NCBI GenBank assembly: GCA_009927375.1
Contig: RFNE01000286.1
Location: 1 to 8,056 of the forward strand
Source of the DNA: Actinomycetota bacterium
GTDB lineage: Bacteria > Actinomycetota > Acidimicrobiia > Acidimicrobiales > Ilumatobacteraceae
Reading direction: 5' to 3'
Length of the DNA stretch: 8,056 nucleotides
Below the pieces are notes generated by a model. It saw nothing but the letters and a program-made list of their open reading frames with translations. It had not been told where the DNA came from and ran no database searches. Positions 1-6,917 of the stretch are shown one piece after another. The stretch's first letter is position 1. Every line of letters starts with the position of its first letter. Position numbers and translations under genes: made by a program.

Positions 1-554
1 GCAGCCGTCGTTCCGTATGCGAGCGCTGGCGACACGGTGTAGAGGAAACCCGACACCGCGGGTCCGATGATCATCGCCGACGTCCACACGCCCGATGACA
101 TCGCAATGATCGGTGGCAATCCCCCATCTGGTGCGACCATCGGGTACATCGACCGCGTCGCCGGAGAGAGGAACGCCCTGCACGTCCCGAACGCCACACC
201 AATTGCGAAGAATGGCCACACCGCAGTCGGGTCCGTCAACGAATAGAGCACCAACGCGACCGCGCAGAGAAACTCACCGCCGAGTGCGATTGCCGCCACG
301 TACTTGCGGTTGAACCGATCAGCGACGCTTCCGCTCACGAACACGAAGACTGCGATCGGACCGAATTCGGCGAAACCGAGCCATCCGATGTCGATTTCAC
401 GACCCGTGATGTCATAGACGTGCTTGCCGAGTGTGGCGGCCTGCAGCATCACCCCGATGTAGAAGGCGAGACTGCTTCCGAGGAGTCGTCGCACCGAGGC
501 CGACCGCAGTACCTCGCGGGCACTAAGTTGCACGGGGGAACTTGCGTCGCTCAC
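1..554 (-). CDS. MFS transporter, N-terminal part (runs off left edge)
   Basis: Reading the minus strand from a GTG at 552-554 gives an open frame of 184 codons to the window edge with no stop. The protein has a short polar N-terminus (about 22 residues) and then hydrophobic segments near residues 24-45, 58-77, 86-105, 112-130 and 148-172. The loop after the second segment reads SGSVADRFNRK (residues 74-84), which is the MFS motif A (G-x-x-x-D-R-x-x-R-K) with D79 and R80 in place. This layout fits the first half of a 12-helix major facilitator of the MFS_3/EntS-like exporter type, about 400 residues when complete. The substrate cannot be told. It is divergent from the amidase with a 50-base gap. 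No Shine-Dalgarno precedes the GTG, but a TAGGGT hexamer lies 9 bases upstream, so it may be leaderless. The C-terminal half lies outside the window. Confidence 0.85.
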   Translation of the reverse strand, partial: MSDASSPVQLSAREVLRSASVRRLLGSSLAFYIGVMLQAATLGKHVYDITGREIDIGWLGFAEFGPIAVFVFVSGSVADRFNRKYVAAIALGGEFLCAVALVLYSLTDPTAVWPFFAIGVAFGTCRAFLSPATRSMYPMVAPDGGLPPIIAMSSGVWTSAMIIGPAVSGFLYTVSPALAYGTTA

Positions 555-563
555 TGAAGGTAG

Positions 564-569
564 ACCCTA
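564..569 (-). promoter_or_regulatory. Candidate -10 element for the MFS gene
   Basis: On the minus strand the hexamer TAGGGT fits the actinobacterial TAnnnT -10 pattern and ends 9 bases before the GTG start. Transcription from it would begin about 2 bases before the start codon, which matches the lack of a ribosome binding site. I see no convincing -35 box. This is pattern matching on a six-base motif and is weak on its own. Confidence 0.25.
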
Positions 570-593
570 ATTGAGCGCGGCACAGGGAACGAA

Positions 594-599
594 GAGGGG
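594..599 (+). promoter_or_regulatory. Shine-Dalgarno site that sets the amidase start at 605
   Basis: GAGGGG lies 5 bases before the ATG at 605-607. It is the only good ribosome binding site near the amidase start. The GTG at 631, which opens the long downstream frame, has none. This supports translation starting at 605 in a frame that is lost one base after codon 12. Confidence 0.7.
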
Positions 600-604
600 A
601 AACG

Positions 605-2058
605 ATGGCTTCGCTGGCTCATGACACGCAGTGGATGGATGCACGGCGCAGGCCGAGCTCGTGCGCAAGAAGCAAGTGACGCCGCGCGAACTCCTCGAAG
701 CAGCCCTGGAGCGAACCGAACAACTCAATCCCGCGATCAACGCGGTGAATTACGTGTGGGCAGAACGCGCACGGGACGCCGCGCGCGATCTCGAGACCGC
801 TCCCGATTCGCCATTCAGAGGCGTGCCGTTCATCTTGAAAGATCTCCATGCGGCTCTCGAGGGAACGCCGATGTCGAACGGCAATCGCGCGCTACGCGCC
901 GCGAACTATGTGGCCGACTACTCGAGCGAGCTCGTGCGTCGATTCGTCGCGAGCGGGCTCAATATCTTCGGTCGTGGGGCGAGTCCCGAGTTCGGAAGCG
1001 TTCCCGTCACCGAACCCGAGGCGTGGGGACCGACGAGAAGCCCCTACGACCTGTCGCGAACGTCGGGTGGTTCGAGTGGTGGAAGCGCTGCTGCGGTAGC
1101 CGCCGGAATCGTCCCGGCTGCGCACGCGAGCGACGGTGGCGGCTCGATTCGAATTCCCGCCTCATGCTGCGGTCTCGTCGGACTCAAGGTCAGTCAAGGA
1201 CGAATCTCGATGGCCCCGAACCGTGACGAGACGAACCTCGGCGTCGAGAACGTGGTGACGCGAACGGTGCGCGACTGCGCCGCGATGCTCGACATCTCGC
1301 ATGGTCCAGGAATCGGCGACCGAGTCATCGCGCCACGACCAATGCGACCCTATGTCGACGAGCTTCGCGCCGCACCCTCCTCTCTCCGCATCGGATTCCT
1401 CGATCACCGACCACTGCCAGGACCATTCGATTCCGAATGCGCGATCGGCGTTCAGCGCGTCGTCGAGACGTTGTCGGCGCTCGGCCATCGCGTCGAAGCA
1501 TCGTGGCCGAAGCCTCTGGAAGATCCGAGCATTCCTCCGCGCTTCAGCGCCTTGTGGAGCACCAACATGGCAGTCGCCATCGAAGCGACGGCACGACTGC
1601 TCGGCAGACCTGCCGATGCGAGCGACTACGAAGCGATGAACTGGGCGATGGCGACGTTCGCCGGTTCAATGTCCGCAGTCGACTACGCCAAGTCGGTGGT
1701 TGCCATGACTGCATTTCGTCGCAGCATCCAGCAGTGGTGGGCCGACGGCTTCGACCTTCTCGTCACTCCAACGCTCGCCCAACTCCCCCTCCCCATCGGC
1801 TCCATCTGCAACAACCCAGATTCTCCGATGGACCCGATGCGTGTGGCCGGCGACTTCGTCGCTTTCACCACCGCCTACAACGTTTCGGGCCAACCGGCAA
1901 TCAGCCTTCCGTTGCATTGGACGCCAGACGGCGTTCCCGTCGGCATTCAGCTCGTCGCTGGCTACGGGCGTGAAGATCTGCTCATCTCGGTTGCAGCGCA
2001 ACTCGAAGAAGCGATGCCGTGGCGGGACCGCCGACCGGTCACCGGCGACGTCGCCTAG
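605..2058 (+). CDS. Amidase-signature hydrolase (frameshifted near its N-terminus)
   Basis: Amidase signature (AS) family enzyme, probably cytoplasmic, hydrolysing an amide bond; the substrate is not predictable. In the long frame from GTG 631 (475 residues) all three AS catalytic residues are visible: Lys70 in PFILKDL, the cis-Ser148 in SGGSSGGS, and the nucleophile Ser172 in DGGGSIRIPAS. The 24-residue gap between the serines matches the family. The true start is probably ATG 605, which has a good ribosome binding site and encodes MASLAHDTQWMDA, a typical AS N-terminus, but in another frame. One missing base at 642-643 (GAT GC? ACG) would join the two and give 484 residues with K79, S157 and S181. 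It is not obviously GatA: no gatB or gatC is nearby. It ends in a 4-base overlap with the convergent cytidylyltransferase gene. The function in this context is unknown. Confidence 0.9.
642..643 (+). other. Apparent 1-base deletion in the amidase
   Basis: The frame of ATG 605 reads through GAT at 638-640 and then GC, after which the family sequence continues as ACG GCG CAG in the frame of 631. One base is missing between GC and ACG. GCC or GCA would both give the expected Ala, so the loss can be a CC or AA run shortened by one. Confidence 0.75.
2055..2058. other. Shared stop: CTAG ends both convergent genes
   Basis: The palindrome CTAG supplies TAG to the amidase (2056-2058, plus) and TAG to the cytidylyltransferase (2055-2057, minus). 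There is no space for an intergenic terminator, so the two transcripts must overlap at their 3' ends. Confidence 0.9.
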
Positions 2059-2812
2059 TCCTCGTCTTGTCGATACTGCTTCCAGCGGCGCTCGACACGC
2101 GCATTTGTCGCGAAGAGCTCAGGGTTCGAATCGGCAAAGGCGATGACATCATCCAAGGTGAACGTCATTGACCCGGTGAAGTGACGGTAGACGGCGGCGA
2201 CGACCTGAAAGTCCTCTTCGGTGTCGACTTCGAGATGGAGATGCGGCCTGCGCTGGTGGTCCGGAGCCTCGACGTTCACGATCCGATAACGCTCGGGGTG
2301 CGTGTAGATGTGGAACCCACAGTACTCGCGAATGTCGCCTTCCACGATTTTCGATTCCGCGTCGAACAACGTCGATGCTCGATAGACCGAAACCTCAAGA
2401 CCAGGCGGATACGTGGTCTTCAGGGCGTTCGTCACGTAGTCCACGGAATCTCCGAGTTCGAAGAACCTGTCGATCACATGGTCGATCACCTTCGCGTCGG
2501 GAATCGAGTTGTCACCCATGAATTCGGCATGCGTCTCAACGTCGAACGCTCGAAGCGCACCACAGACACGCGAGATGACGTCGTCCTCCGAACCCCTGAA
2601 GCAGTCGATCCCATCGATTCGGCGAGATGTGCGAGTGCATCGTCTTGCGGGCGATCGGTCGTCGCAAGGATGACTCGCTCGATCCCTTGAGACTGTTGGA
2701 TGCGCTCAATCTGGTACTGCAGCAGTGGCTTGCCGTCCAGATCACGCAACACCTTGCCGGGAAGGCGCGACGATCCCGTACGCGCCTGAATGGTCGCATC
2801 CACGCGCGTCAT
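2055..2812 (-). CDS. SpsF-type cytidylyltransferase (CMP-sugar synthetase family), frameshifted
   Basis: Member of the CTP_transf_3 family (SpsF/KdsB/NeuA), which activates ulosonic acids or related sugars as CMP-sugars. The N-terminal part from ATG 2812 has the nucleotide-binding signature IQARTGSSRLPGKVL (residues 8-22), closer to SpsF than to KdsB. After one missing base at 2609-2610 the frame continues through RGSEDDVISR, the MGDNSIPD loop (Asp101), NALKTTYPPGLEV and VDTEEDF (Asp197). These two aspartates sit where KdsB-like enzymes bind metal. Restored length is 252 residues, normal for the family. It is the last gene of the operon, 7 bases after the NeuB-like gene, and probably activates that enzyme's product, perhaps after the KdnB/KdnA steps. 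The exact substrate is inferred from context only. The second half alone could be mistaken for a 154-residue orphan starting at 2519. Confidence 0.85.
2609..2610 (-). other. Apparent 1-base deletion in the cytidylyltransferase
   Basis: On the minus strand the sequence is ATG GG ATC GAC TGC. Family sequence continues in the frame starting at ATC (I-D-C-F-R-G-S-E-D-D), so the Gly codon GG? lacks its third base. A GGGG or AA run shortened by one explains it. Confidence 0.85.
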
Positions 2813-2819
2813 CGAACGC

Positions 2820-3886
2820 TCACGTTGTACGAAGGTCGTCCCACGTGAGTACGTGGTCGTCGGGCAGGTCCTTCGTCACCGACATTCCGATGACCTTGTC
2901 CCAGTCCTGTGGGCCGACGCCAGTGCCCGGTCGCTTGTAGGTCAGGTCCGCCTCGACGAGCACCTGCCCACTCTTCACCGAACGCGCAAGGACGATGCTG
3001 CGGCGAGCGTTCAACCGCGAGATGTCTTCGGTTGCGATCGGTTCCTTGGCGGTCTCCTCGCCGAGAATGTCGGCGATCGTCGCCATTCGGTCAACGAATC
3101 GACGCAGGTCATGGACGTCCATCGCGTGATAGTGATCGTTCCCAGGCAACGTCTTGTCGTGCGTGAAGTGCTTCTCGAGCACGACTGCTCCGAGGGAGTA
3201 GGCCACGGACAAGGCGGTCATGTCCGGGTCCGGAACGGTGTGATCCGAGTATCCGATGAGGTAGTCGGGAAACGCTTCGGCAAGACCGGTGATCATGCGC
3301 ACGTGTGCGTTGCGGTTCTCGCACGGATAGTTGAGGATGCAATGCAAGAGCACGATGTCCGTCGCACCCGCGTCGTGCAGCGTCGCCACAGACCAGCGAA
3401 TTTCATCCATGTTGGACGCGCCAGTGGACAGCACGACCGGCTTTTTCGTTCGTGCAACTCGACGCAACAGGGGTGTATTCGTGATGTCGGCCGAGGCGAT
3501 CTTGTAGAACGGCACTAACGGTACGAGGTAGTCGACCGCAGCATCGTCGAATGGAGTCGAGAGAAAGTCGATGTCGCAGGCTCGAGCGTGCTCGGCGAGT
3601 GCAACGTAATCTTCTGGTTCGAAATTGTCGTACTTCTGGAAGAGCTCGTGCTGGCTCCGCGTCGCTTCCTTCGACGTATCCCAGTAAGCCGGTGAGTTTT
3701 CGATGCCAGCGTGTCGGCCTTGTAGCTCTGGAACTTTGCCCCGTCGGCACCACCCTCCTTGGCCAGTTCGATGAGCCTCTTGGCGAGTTCGACCGAGCCC
3801 TCGTGGTTCACACCGATTTCAGCGATGATGTACGGCCGCGACGTCGGCGTCATCGTGCGACGACCGAGCACCACGCTGCGCGCCAT
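2820..3886 (-). CDS. NeuB-family ulosonic acid synthase (frameshifted)
   Basis: PEP-dependent synthase of the NeuB/LegI/PseI/SpsE family, which condenses phosphoenolpyruvate with an aldose to give a 3-deoxy-ulosonic acid. The N-terminal part has YIIAEIGVNHEGS and KFQSYKADTLASK. After one missing A in the run at 3697-3700 the other frame continues with SPAYWDTSKEAT, FLSTPFDDAAVDYL, FYKIASADI, STGAS and LLHCILNYPC. The metal-binding histidines of NeuB are H216 (YSDHT) and H240 (LEKHF). A C-terminal SAF antifreeze-like domain covers about residues 293-355. Restored length is 355 residues, as expected. ATG 3886 has a strong AAGGAG and overlaps the glycosyltransferase stop as TAATG, so translation is probably coupled. 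The motif PGNDHYHAMD after the second His differs from sialic acid synthases, so the acceptor sugar is uncertain. No epimerase such as NeuC is in the window. Confidence 0.9.
3697..3700 (-). other. Apparent 1-base deletion in a poly-A run of the NeuB-like gene
   Basis: The minus strand reads TCG AAAA CTCACC. Five As would give S-K-N-S-P-A-Y-W and keep the frame; only four are present. This is the clearest homopolymer loss of the four frameshifts. Confidence 0.9.
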
Positions 3887-4548
3887 TACTTCGCTCCTTC
3901 GCCGTGCTTTTCAATCAACCTGGCGCTGTGCAACTCGTCGGCCGCGCCGTCATTAGTGATGTTCGAGTCGTGGCGCCGATAGCGATACATGGGTAATTCA
4001 ATGCGGTGAATCGAATGTTTCTGCAGGAACCGATAGCGCAGATCTCGATCCTCGTGTAGGAGGAACGTCTCGTCGTATAGCCCGATGTCGATCAGCTGGT
4101 CGGCGCGGAACATGATTCCGCACGCAATCGGTTCCTCCAGGCAGTTCTTGCGCGCGATGACCTCTTCCTTGTCATTGACGAGGAGATAGTCACAACTCAC
4201 TGCATCCATGGCGCGGTTCTCGGCGAGGAACATGTACAACACGCTGAGGAAATGCTCATTGACGTAGTCGTCAGAATCGACCCGCACGATGTATGGCGCA
4301 TGCGAATGACGGATCGCCCTGTTGAGCGACGCCGGCAACCCGATGTTGCTCTCATTGCGCAGCGACACGATGTCGTCTTGGAATCCGACCAGAGCAGCCT
4401 GCGTCTTGTCGGTGCTCCCGTCGTCAATGACGATGATCTCGTATCGGTCTCGAGAAAACGTCTGATTCAGGAGCGAACGAAGGCAACGACCGATGAACCT
4501 GTCGTGGTTGTAGGTCGGCACGATGACCGAGATCAGAGCCTTGTTCAT
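3886..4548 (-). CDS. GT2-family glycosyltransferase
   Basis: Cytoplasmic or membrane-associated inverting glycosyltransferase of the GT-A fold, 220 residues, with no membrane segment. Visible motifs in order: SVIVPTYNHDRFI (7-19), the nucleotide-binding IDDGSTD (41-47), SNIGLPASLNRAI (67-79), the metal-binding DSD at 91-93, GIMFRADQL, and the ED pair E166-D167 followed by YRYRRHDSNIT. The frame is intact. It starts at ATG 4548, 9 bases after the aminotransferase stop, with a weak AGGA in the gap, and its TAA overlaps the next start. It should add one sugar to a surface glycan. Known GT2 enzymes normally use UDP-, GDP- or dTDP-sugars, so it is not clearly the enzyme that uses the CMP-sugar made by its neighbours. 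Two of its 60-base lines have 48% and 55% GC, lower than several lines elsewhere in the window. Confidence 0.93.
   Translation of the reverse strand: MNKALISVIVPTYNHDRFIGRCLRSLLNQTFSRDRYEIIVIDDGSTDKTQAALVGFQDDIVSLRNESNIGLPASLNRAIRHSHAPYIVRVDSDDYVNEHFLSVLYMFLAENRAMDAVSCDYLLVNDKEEVIARKNCLEEPIACGIMFRADQLIDIGLYDETFLLHEDRDLRYRFLQKHSIHRIELPMYRYRRHDSNITNDGAADELHSARLIEKHGEGAK
3894..3899 (-). promoter_or_regulatory. Strong Shine-Dalgarno for the NeuB-like gene inside the GT2 end
   Basis: AAGGAG on the minus strand lies 7 bases before ATG 3886 and within the last codons of the glycosyltransferase. With the TAATG stop/start overlap it supports coupled translation and the choice of 3886 over the internal ATG 11 codons later. 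Confidence 0.75.
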
Positions 4549-4557
4549 GAATTCGTC

Positions 4558-5717
4558 CTATCCGAGCGCTGCGACGAGTGCCTCGCGAACACGGCCCGCG
4601 AAGTCCTCGGGCATGTTCACGAACACCGGTAACGAGACCGCGGCTTCCAGTCTCGCGCGCGAACGGGGAAACGCCTCGGTGAGATTTCCCCCGTGTGCGG
4701 CAACGAGTTCAGGCATGTGCGTCCACGTTTCAGCAAAGTGCCACGTCGTCGCCTCGGGCAAGATCTTGGTCGAGATTCCGCGCGCCAACAGTTCGCGGCG
4801 GCATGCAAGAGCAGCGTCCTTGTCACGCACCCCAAAGATGACCGCGTCTGCCGTTCCTGCGGAACCCTTCGGTTCGACGCGAGGAACGATTCCCGCCACG
4901 TCGGCGATCGCCTTCGTGATGGCCGCAGCATTCTTGCGCTGCTCGGCAACGACATCGTCGAGTTTGCGAAGCTGGGCGAGACCAACCGCTCCCTGCAGCT
5001 CCATCATTCGGTAATTGAATCCGCTACCTGATCGCGTGTCTTCCCACCGCGGGACCGCTGGATTGTTTTCATGCCCATGGTCGTGCCACGCCTTTGCCTT
5101 CTCGGCGAGTCGGGCATCGTTGAAGACAATCATTCCTCCCTCGCCCGTCGTCATCGTCTTGGCAAAGTCGAAACTGAAGGTGCCCATCGCGCCCCAGTCC
5201 CGAGCGGCTTTCCATTGAGCGAGCCACCACAACCCCACGCCGCGTCTTCGATGAGGACGATTCCGCGATCGTCACAGATCTTCTTAATCTCGACCAATCG
5301 CGCCGGGGTTCCCAACATGTGCACGACGATTACTGCGCGAGTCCGCGGAGTGATTCGCGCGACGAGGTCGGCCGGATCCATGTTGAAGGTCTCATCGATC
5401 TCGCAACACACCGGAACTGCCCGCGCTTCGATGATCGCCTCAGCAGTGGCGACGAAGGTAAAGCTCTGGGTGATGACTTCATCATTCGGCTGAAGGTCCA
5501 GCGTCGAGAGTGCCACTCGAAGCGCCGCGGTACCCGATGTCACGGCGAGGGCGTGCTCAACCCCCATCTTGCTGGCGAACGCCTGCTCAAACTCGCGCAC
5601 CTTGTAACAGTCGTTACGCAACGCATCAAAGCCGTGTCGGAAGAGCACTCCTCCACGATCGAAGACTTCGTTGACTTGCGCGCGTTCCTCGGCGCCGATG
5701 ACCTCGAATCCCGGCAT
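4558..5717 (-). CDS. kdnA: KdnA-like PLP aminotransferase (DegT/DnrJ/EryC1), frameshifted
   Basis: PLP-dependent sugar aminotransferase. The N-terminus MPGFEVIGAEE, the DALRND segment (31-36), the SGTAAL phosphate-binding loop (61-66) and EDAA with Asp158 are followed, after one missing base at 5196-5197, by GTFSFDFAKTMTTGEGG with the PLP lysine at K187, then WHDHGHENNP, LQGAVGLAQLRKLD and a TTWHFAETW segment. From memory this order and wording resemble Shewanella KdnA, which aminates the C8 aldehyde of oxidised Kdo, more than perosamine- or Pse-type aminotransferases. Restored length is 386 residues, normal for the family. It starts 2 bases after the stop of the KdnB-like gene, and the KdnB-KdnA pairing supports the call. 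The substrate here may be a different ulosonic acid, given the NeuB-type synthase downstream. Confidence 0.82.
5196..5197 (-). other. Apparent 1-base deletion in the KdnA-like gene
   Basis: The minus strand reads CTC GGG AC TGG GGC GCG ATG. The N-terminal frame ends at AC and family sequence resumes at TGG (W-G-A-M-G-T-F-S-F). One base between them, T or C, restores the frame just ahead of the PLP lysine. Confidence 0.85.
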
Positions 5718-5719
5718 CG

Positions 5720-6853
5720 TTACATCATCTTGAAGAGTTCGACGACCTTGTCAAAGGTCAGGGTCTTCTTGTAGTCCTCACCGAGCGCATTGGTGAGCGG
5801 CTTTGAGTGCACGACCGTCGAGTCGTACAGGCTCTTGTACTGATCATCGGTCAGCCCACGTGCGACGCCCTCCGGAACGACGACGCGTTGACGGTCGACC
5901 GCGGTCCAGAACTCATCGAATGCTTCTGGATAGAACTCCTTCATCGCCCTCATCGTGATGCAGTTCGCCACGCAGTGATGGATGCCGAGGACGACGGAAA
6001 GACCCGCCGAGAACGGATGAACGACGCCGACATAACTCGTCGCGATCGCACTCCCCCCGAGATACGAGGCGACCATCAGGTCTTCGCGCGATTGGTCCGA
6101 CATCATGTCGTCGCCGAGGAAGACCTTCTGACATAAGTTGATCGTCTCGTGTGAGTACGCGTCGCCGACCGCATTGCGATAACTCCCTGCAAGCGCCTCG
6201 ATGCAGTGGATGTAGGCGTCCATGCCCGTGAAGAAGTATTGATCGCGAGGCACGGTGGCCGTCAGGTCTGGGTCGAGCACCAAGTGGTTGAAGACGGTGA
6301 AATCGCTGTTCATTCCGAGCTTCAAACCAGTCGCCTTGTTCGTCATCACGCATGTGCGCGTCGCCTCTGCACCGGTACCCGAGATCGTCGGCACGCCGAT
6401 CTTGTGCACGGCAGGATTCTTCACGAGATCCCAACCTTGATAGTCCGCTGCGCTTCCCGGATTCGTCAGGAGGTTCGCGATTGCTTTGGCGGTGTCGAGC
6501 GTGATCCCACCGCCGAAACCGACGATCGTCGCCGGGATGCTGACGCCCTGGGCTCGAACATCGGCGACGAGCGCATCAATTCCCGCAGTGGTTGGCTCGT
6601 CGGTGGTGTCGACGATCAGCACCACGTCGCCGTCCTGCTGAGGCAGTCGGGAAAGGATGTCTTTGCGTCCGCGGAAGAATTGGTCGATCACAAAGATGAC
6701 CCGCTCGTCGGCGCCCTGGGCTCGGGCAAGATCTCGGCGGGTCGTCACGTGTCCCGCCAAGTCGGCGATTGCACCACGTCCGAAGTTGAAACTGCCGACG
6801 TTGCGGACCAGCTTGATCCCCGTGTCCAGCGTCGCAGCGACGGGCTTGTTCAC
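5720..6853 (-). CDS. kdnB: KdnB-like iron-family alcohol dehydrogenase (ulosonic acid terminal oxidase)
   Basis: Group III (iron-containing) alcohol dehydrogenase, intact at 377 residues. The NAD(P)-binding loop GFGGG is at 112-116, followed by LDTAKAIANLL. Candidate metal ligands are D212 and H216 (MDAYIHCIEA), H279 (VVHP) and H293 (IHHCVAN); their spacing of 4, 63 and 14 equals that of FucO. LTNPGSAADYQGWDL, GVPTISGTGAEATRT and LVLDPDL read like Shewanella KdnB, which oxidises the C8 hydroxyl of Kdo to an aldehyde for KdnA. The aminotransferase follows after 2 bases, which supports this role. The start is GTG 6853; an in-frame TAG lies just upstream, so no longer start exists, and no Shine-Dalgarno is visible. 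This is the first gene of the operon. A different ulosonic acid substrate is possible. Confidence 0.85.
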   Translation of the reverse strand: MNKPVAATLDTGIKLVRNVGSFNFGRGAIADLAGHVTTRRDLARAQGADERVIFVIDQFFRGRKDILSRLPQQDGDVVLIVDTTDEPTTAGIDALVADVRAQGVSIPATIVGFGGGITLDTAKAIANLLTNPGSAADYQGWDLVKNPAVHKIGVPTISGTGAEATRTCVMTNKATGLKLGMNSDFTVFNHLVLDPDLTATVPRDQYFFTGMDAYIHCIEALAGSYRNAVGDAYSHETINLCQKVFLGDDMMSDQSREDLMVASYLGGSAIATSYVGVVHPFSAGLSVVLGIHHCVANCITMRAMKEFYPEAFDEFWTAVDRQRVVVPEGVARGLTDDQYKSLYDSTVVHSKPLTNALGEDYKKTLTFDKVVELFKMM

Positions 6854-6859
6854 GAAGAC

Positions 6860-6865
6860 AGTCTA
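6860..6865 (-). promoter_or_regulatory. Candidate -10 element for the kdnB operon (leaderless)
   Basis: TAGACT on the minus strand fits TAnnnT and ends 6 bases before GTG 6853, so transcription would start at or next to the start codon. This fits the missing ribosome binding site. No clear -35 box is seen. Confidence 0.4.
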
Positions 6866-6905
6866 GTTGTGCGATGCGCTCCCCTTCTGAACACGTCGAC
6901 AACTA
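6864..6905. repeat. Inverted repeat TAGTTGT...ACAACTA in the divergent promoter region
   Basis: TAGTTGT at 6864-6870 and its reverse complement ACAACTA at 6899-6905 are separated by 28 bases. Each arm covers the start of the candidate -10 hexamer of the gene it faces, so each gene carries ACAACTAnnnT just ahead of its start. It may be a paired operator, or simply two similar promoters facing apart. Confidence 0.4.
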
Positions 6906-6909
6906 CAGT
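6904..6909 (+). promoter_or_regulatory. Candidate -10 element for the SbtA-like gene (leaderless)
   Basis: TACAGT fits TAnnnT and ends 8 bases before ATG 6918. The bases between hold no Shine-Dalgarno. The start of transcription would fall on or just before the ATG. Confidence 0.35.
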
Positions 6910-6917
6910 CGATCCCG

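Noticed and set aside
2055..2519. A separate small protein of 154 residues starting at ATG 2519
   Set aside because: Its sequence continues the cytidylyltransferase without a gap once one base is added near 2610, and its first residues MGDNSIPD are the internal metal-binding loop of that family.
2790..3518. A 242-codon plus-strand frame opposite the NeuB homologue
   Set aside because: It lies entirely antisense to a clear family member, has low-complexity Arg/Val/His-rich translation and no recognisable motif. It arises from the codon bias of the real gene.
605..5717. Programmed ribosomal frameshifting as the reason for the four split genes
   Set aside because: Only the NeuB site has a run of As; the other three have no slippery heptamer and the families are not known to use frameshifting. 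Four cases in neighbouring genes is far more likely to be base-calling error.
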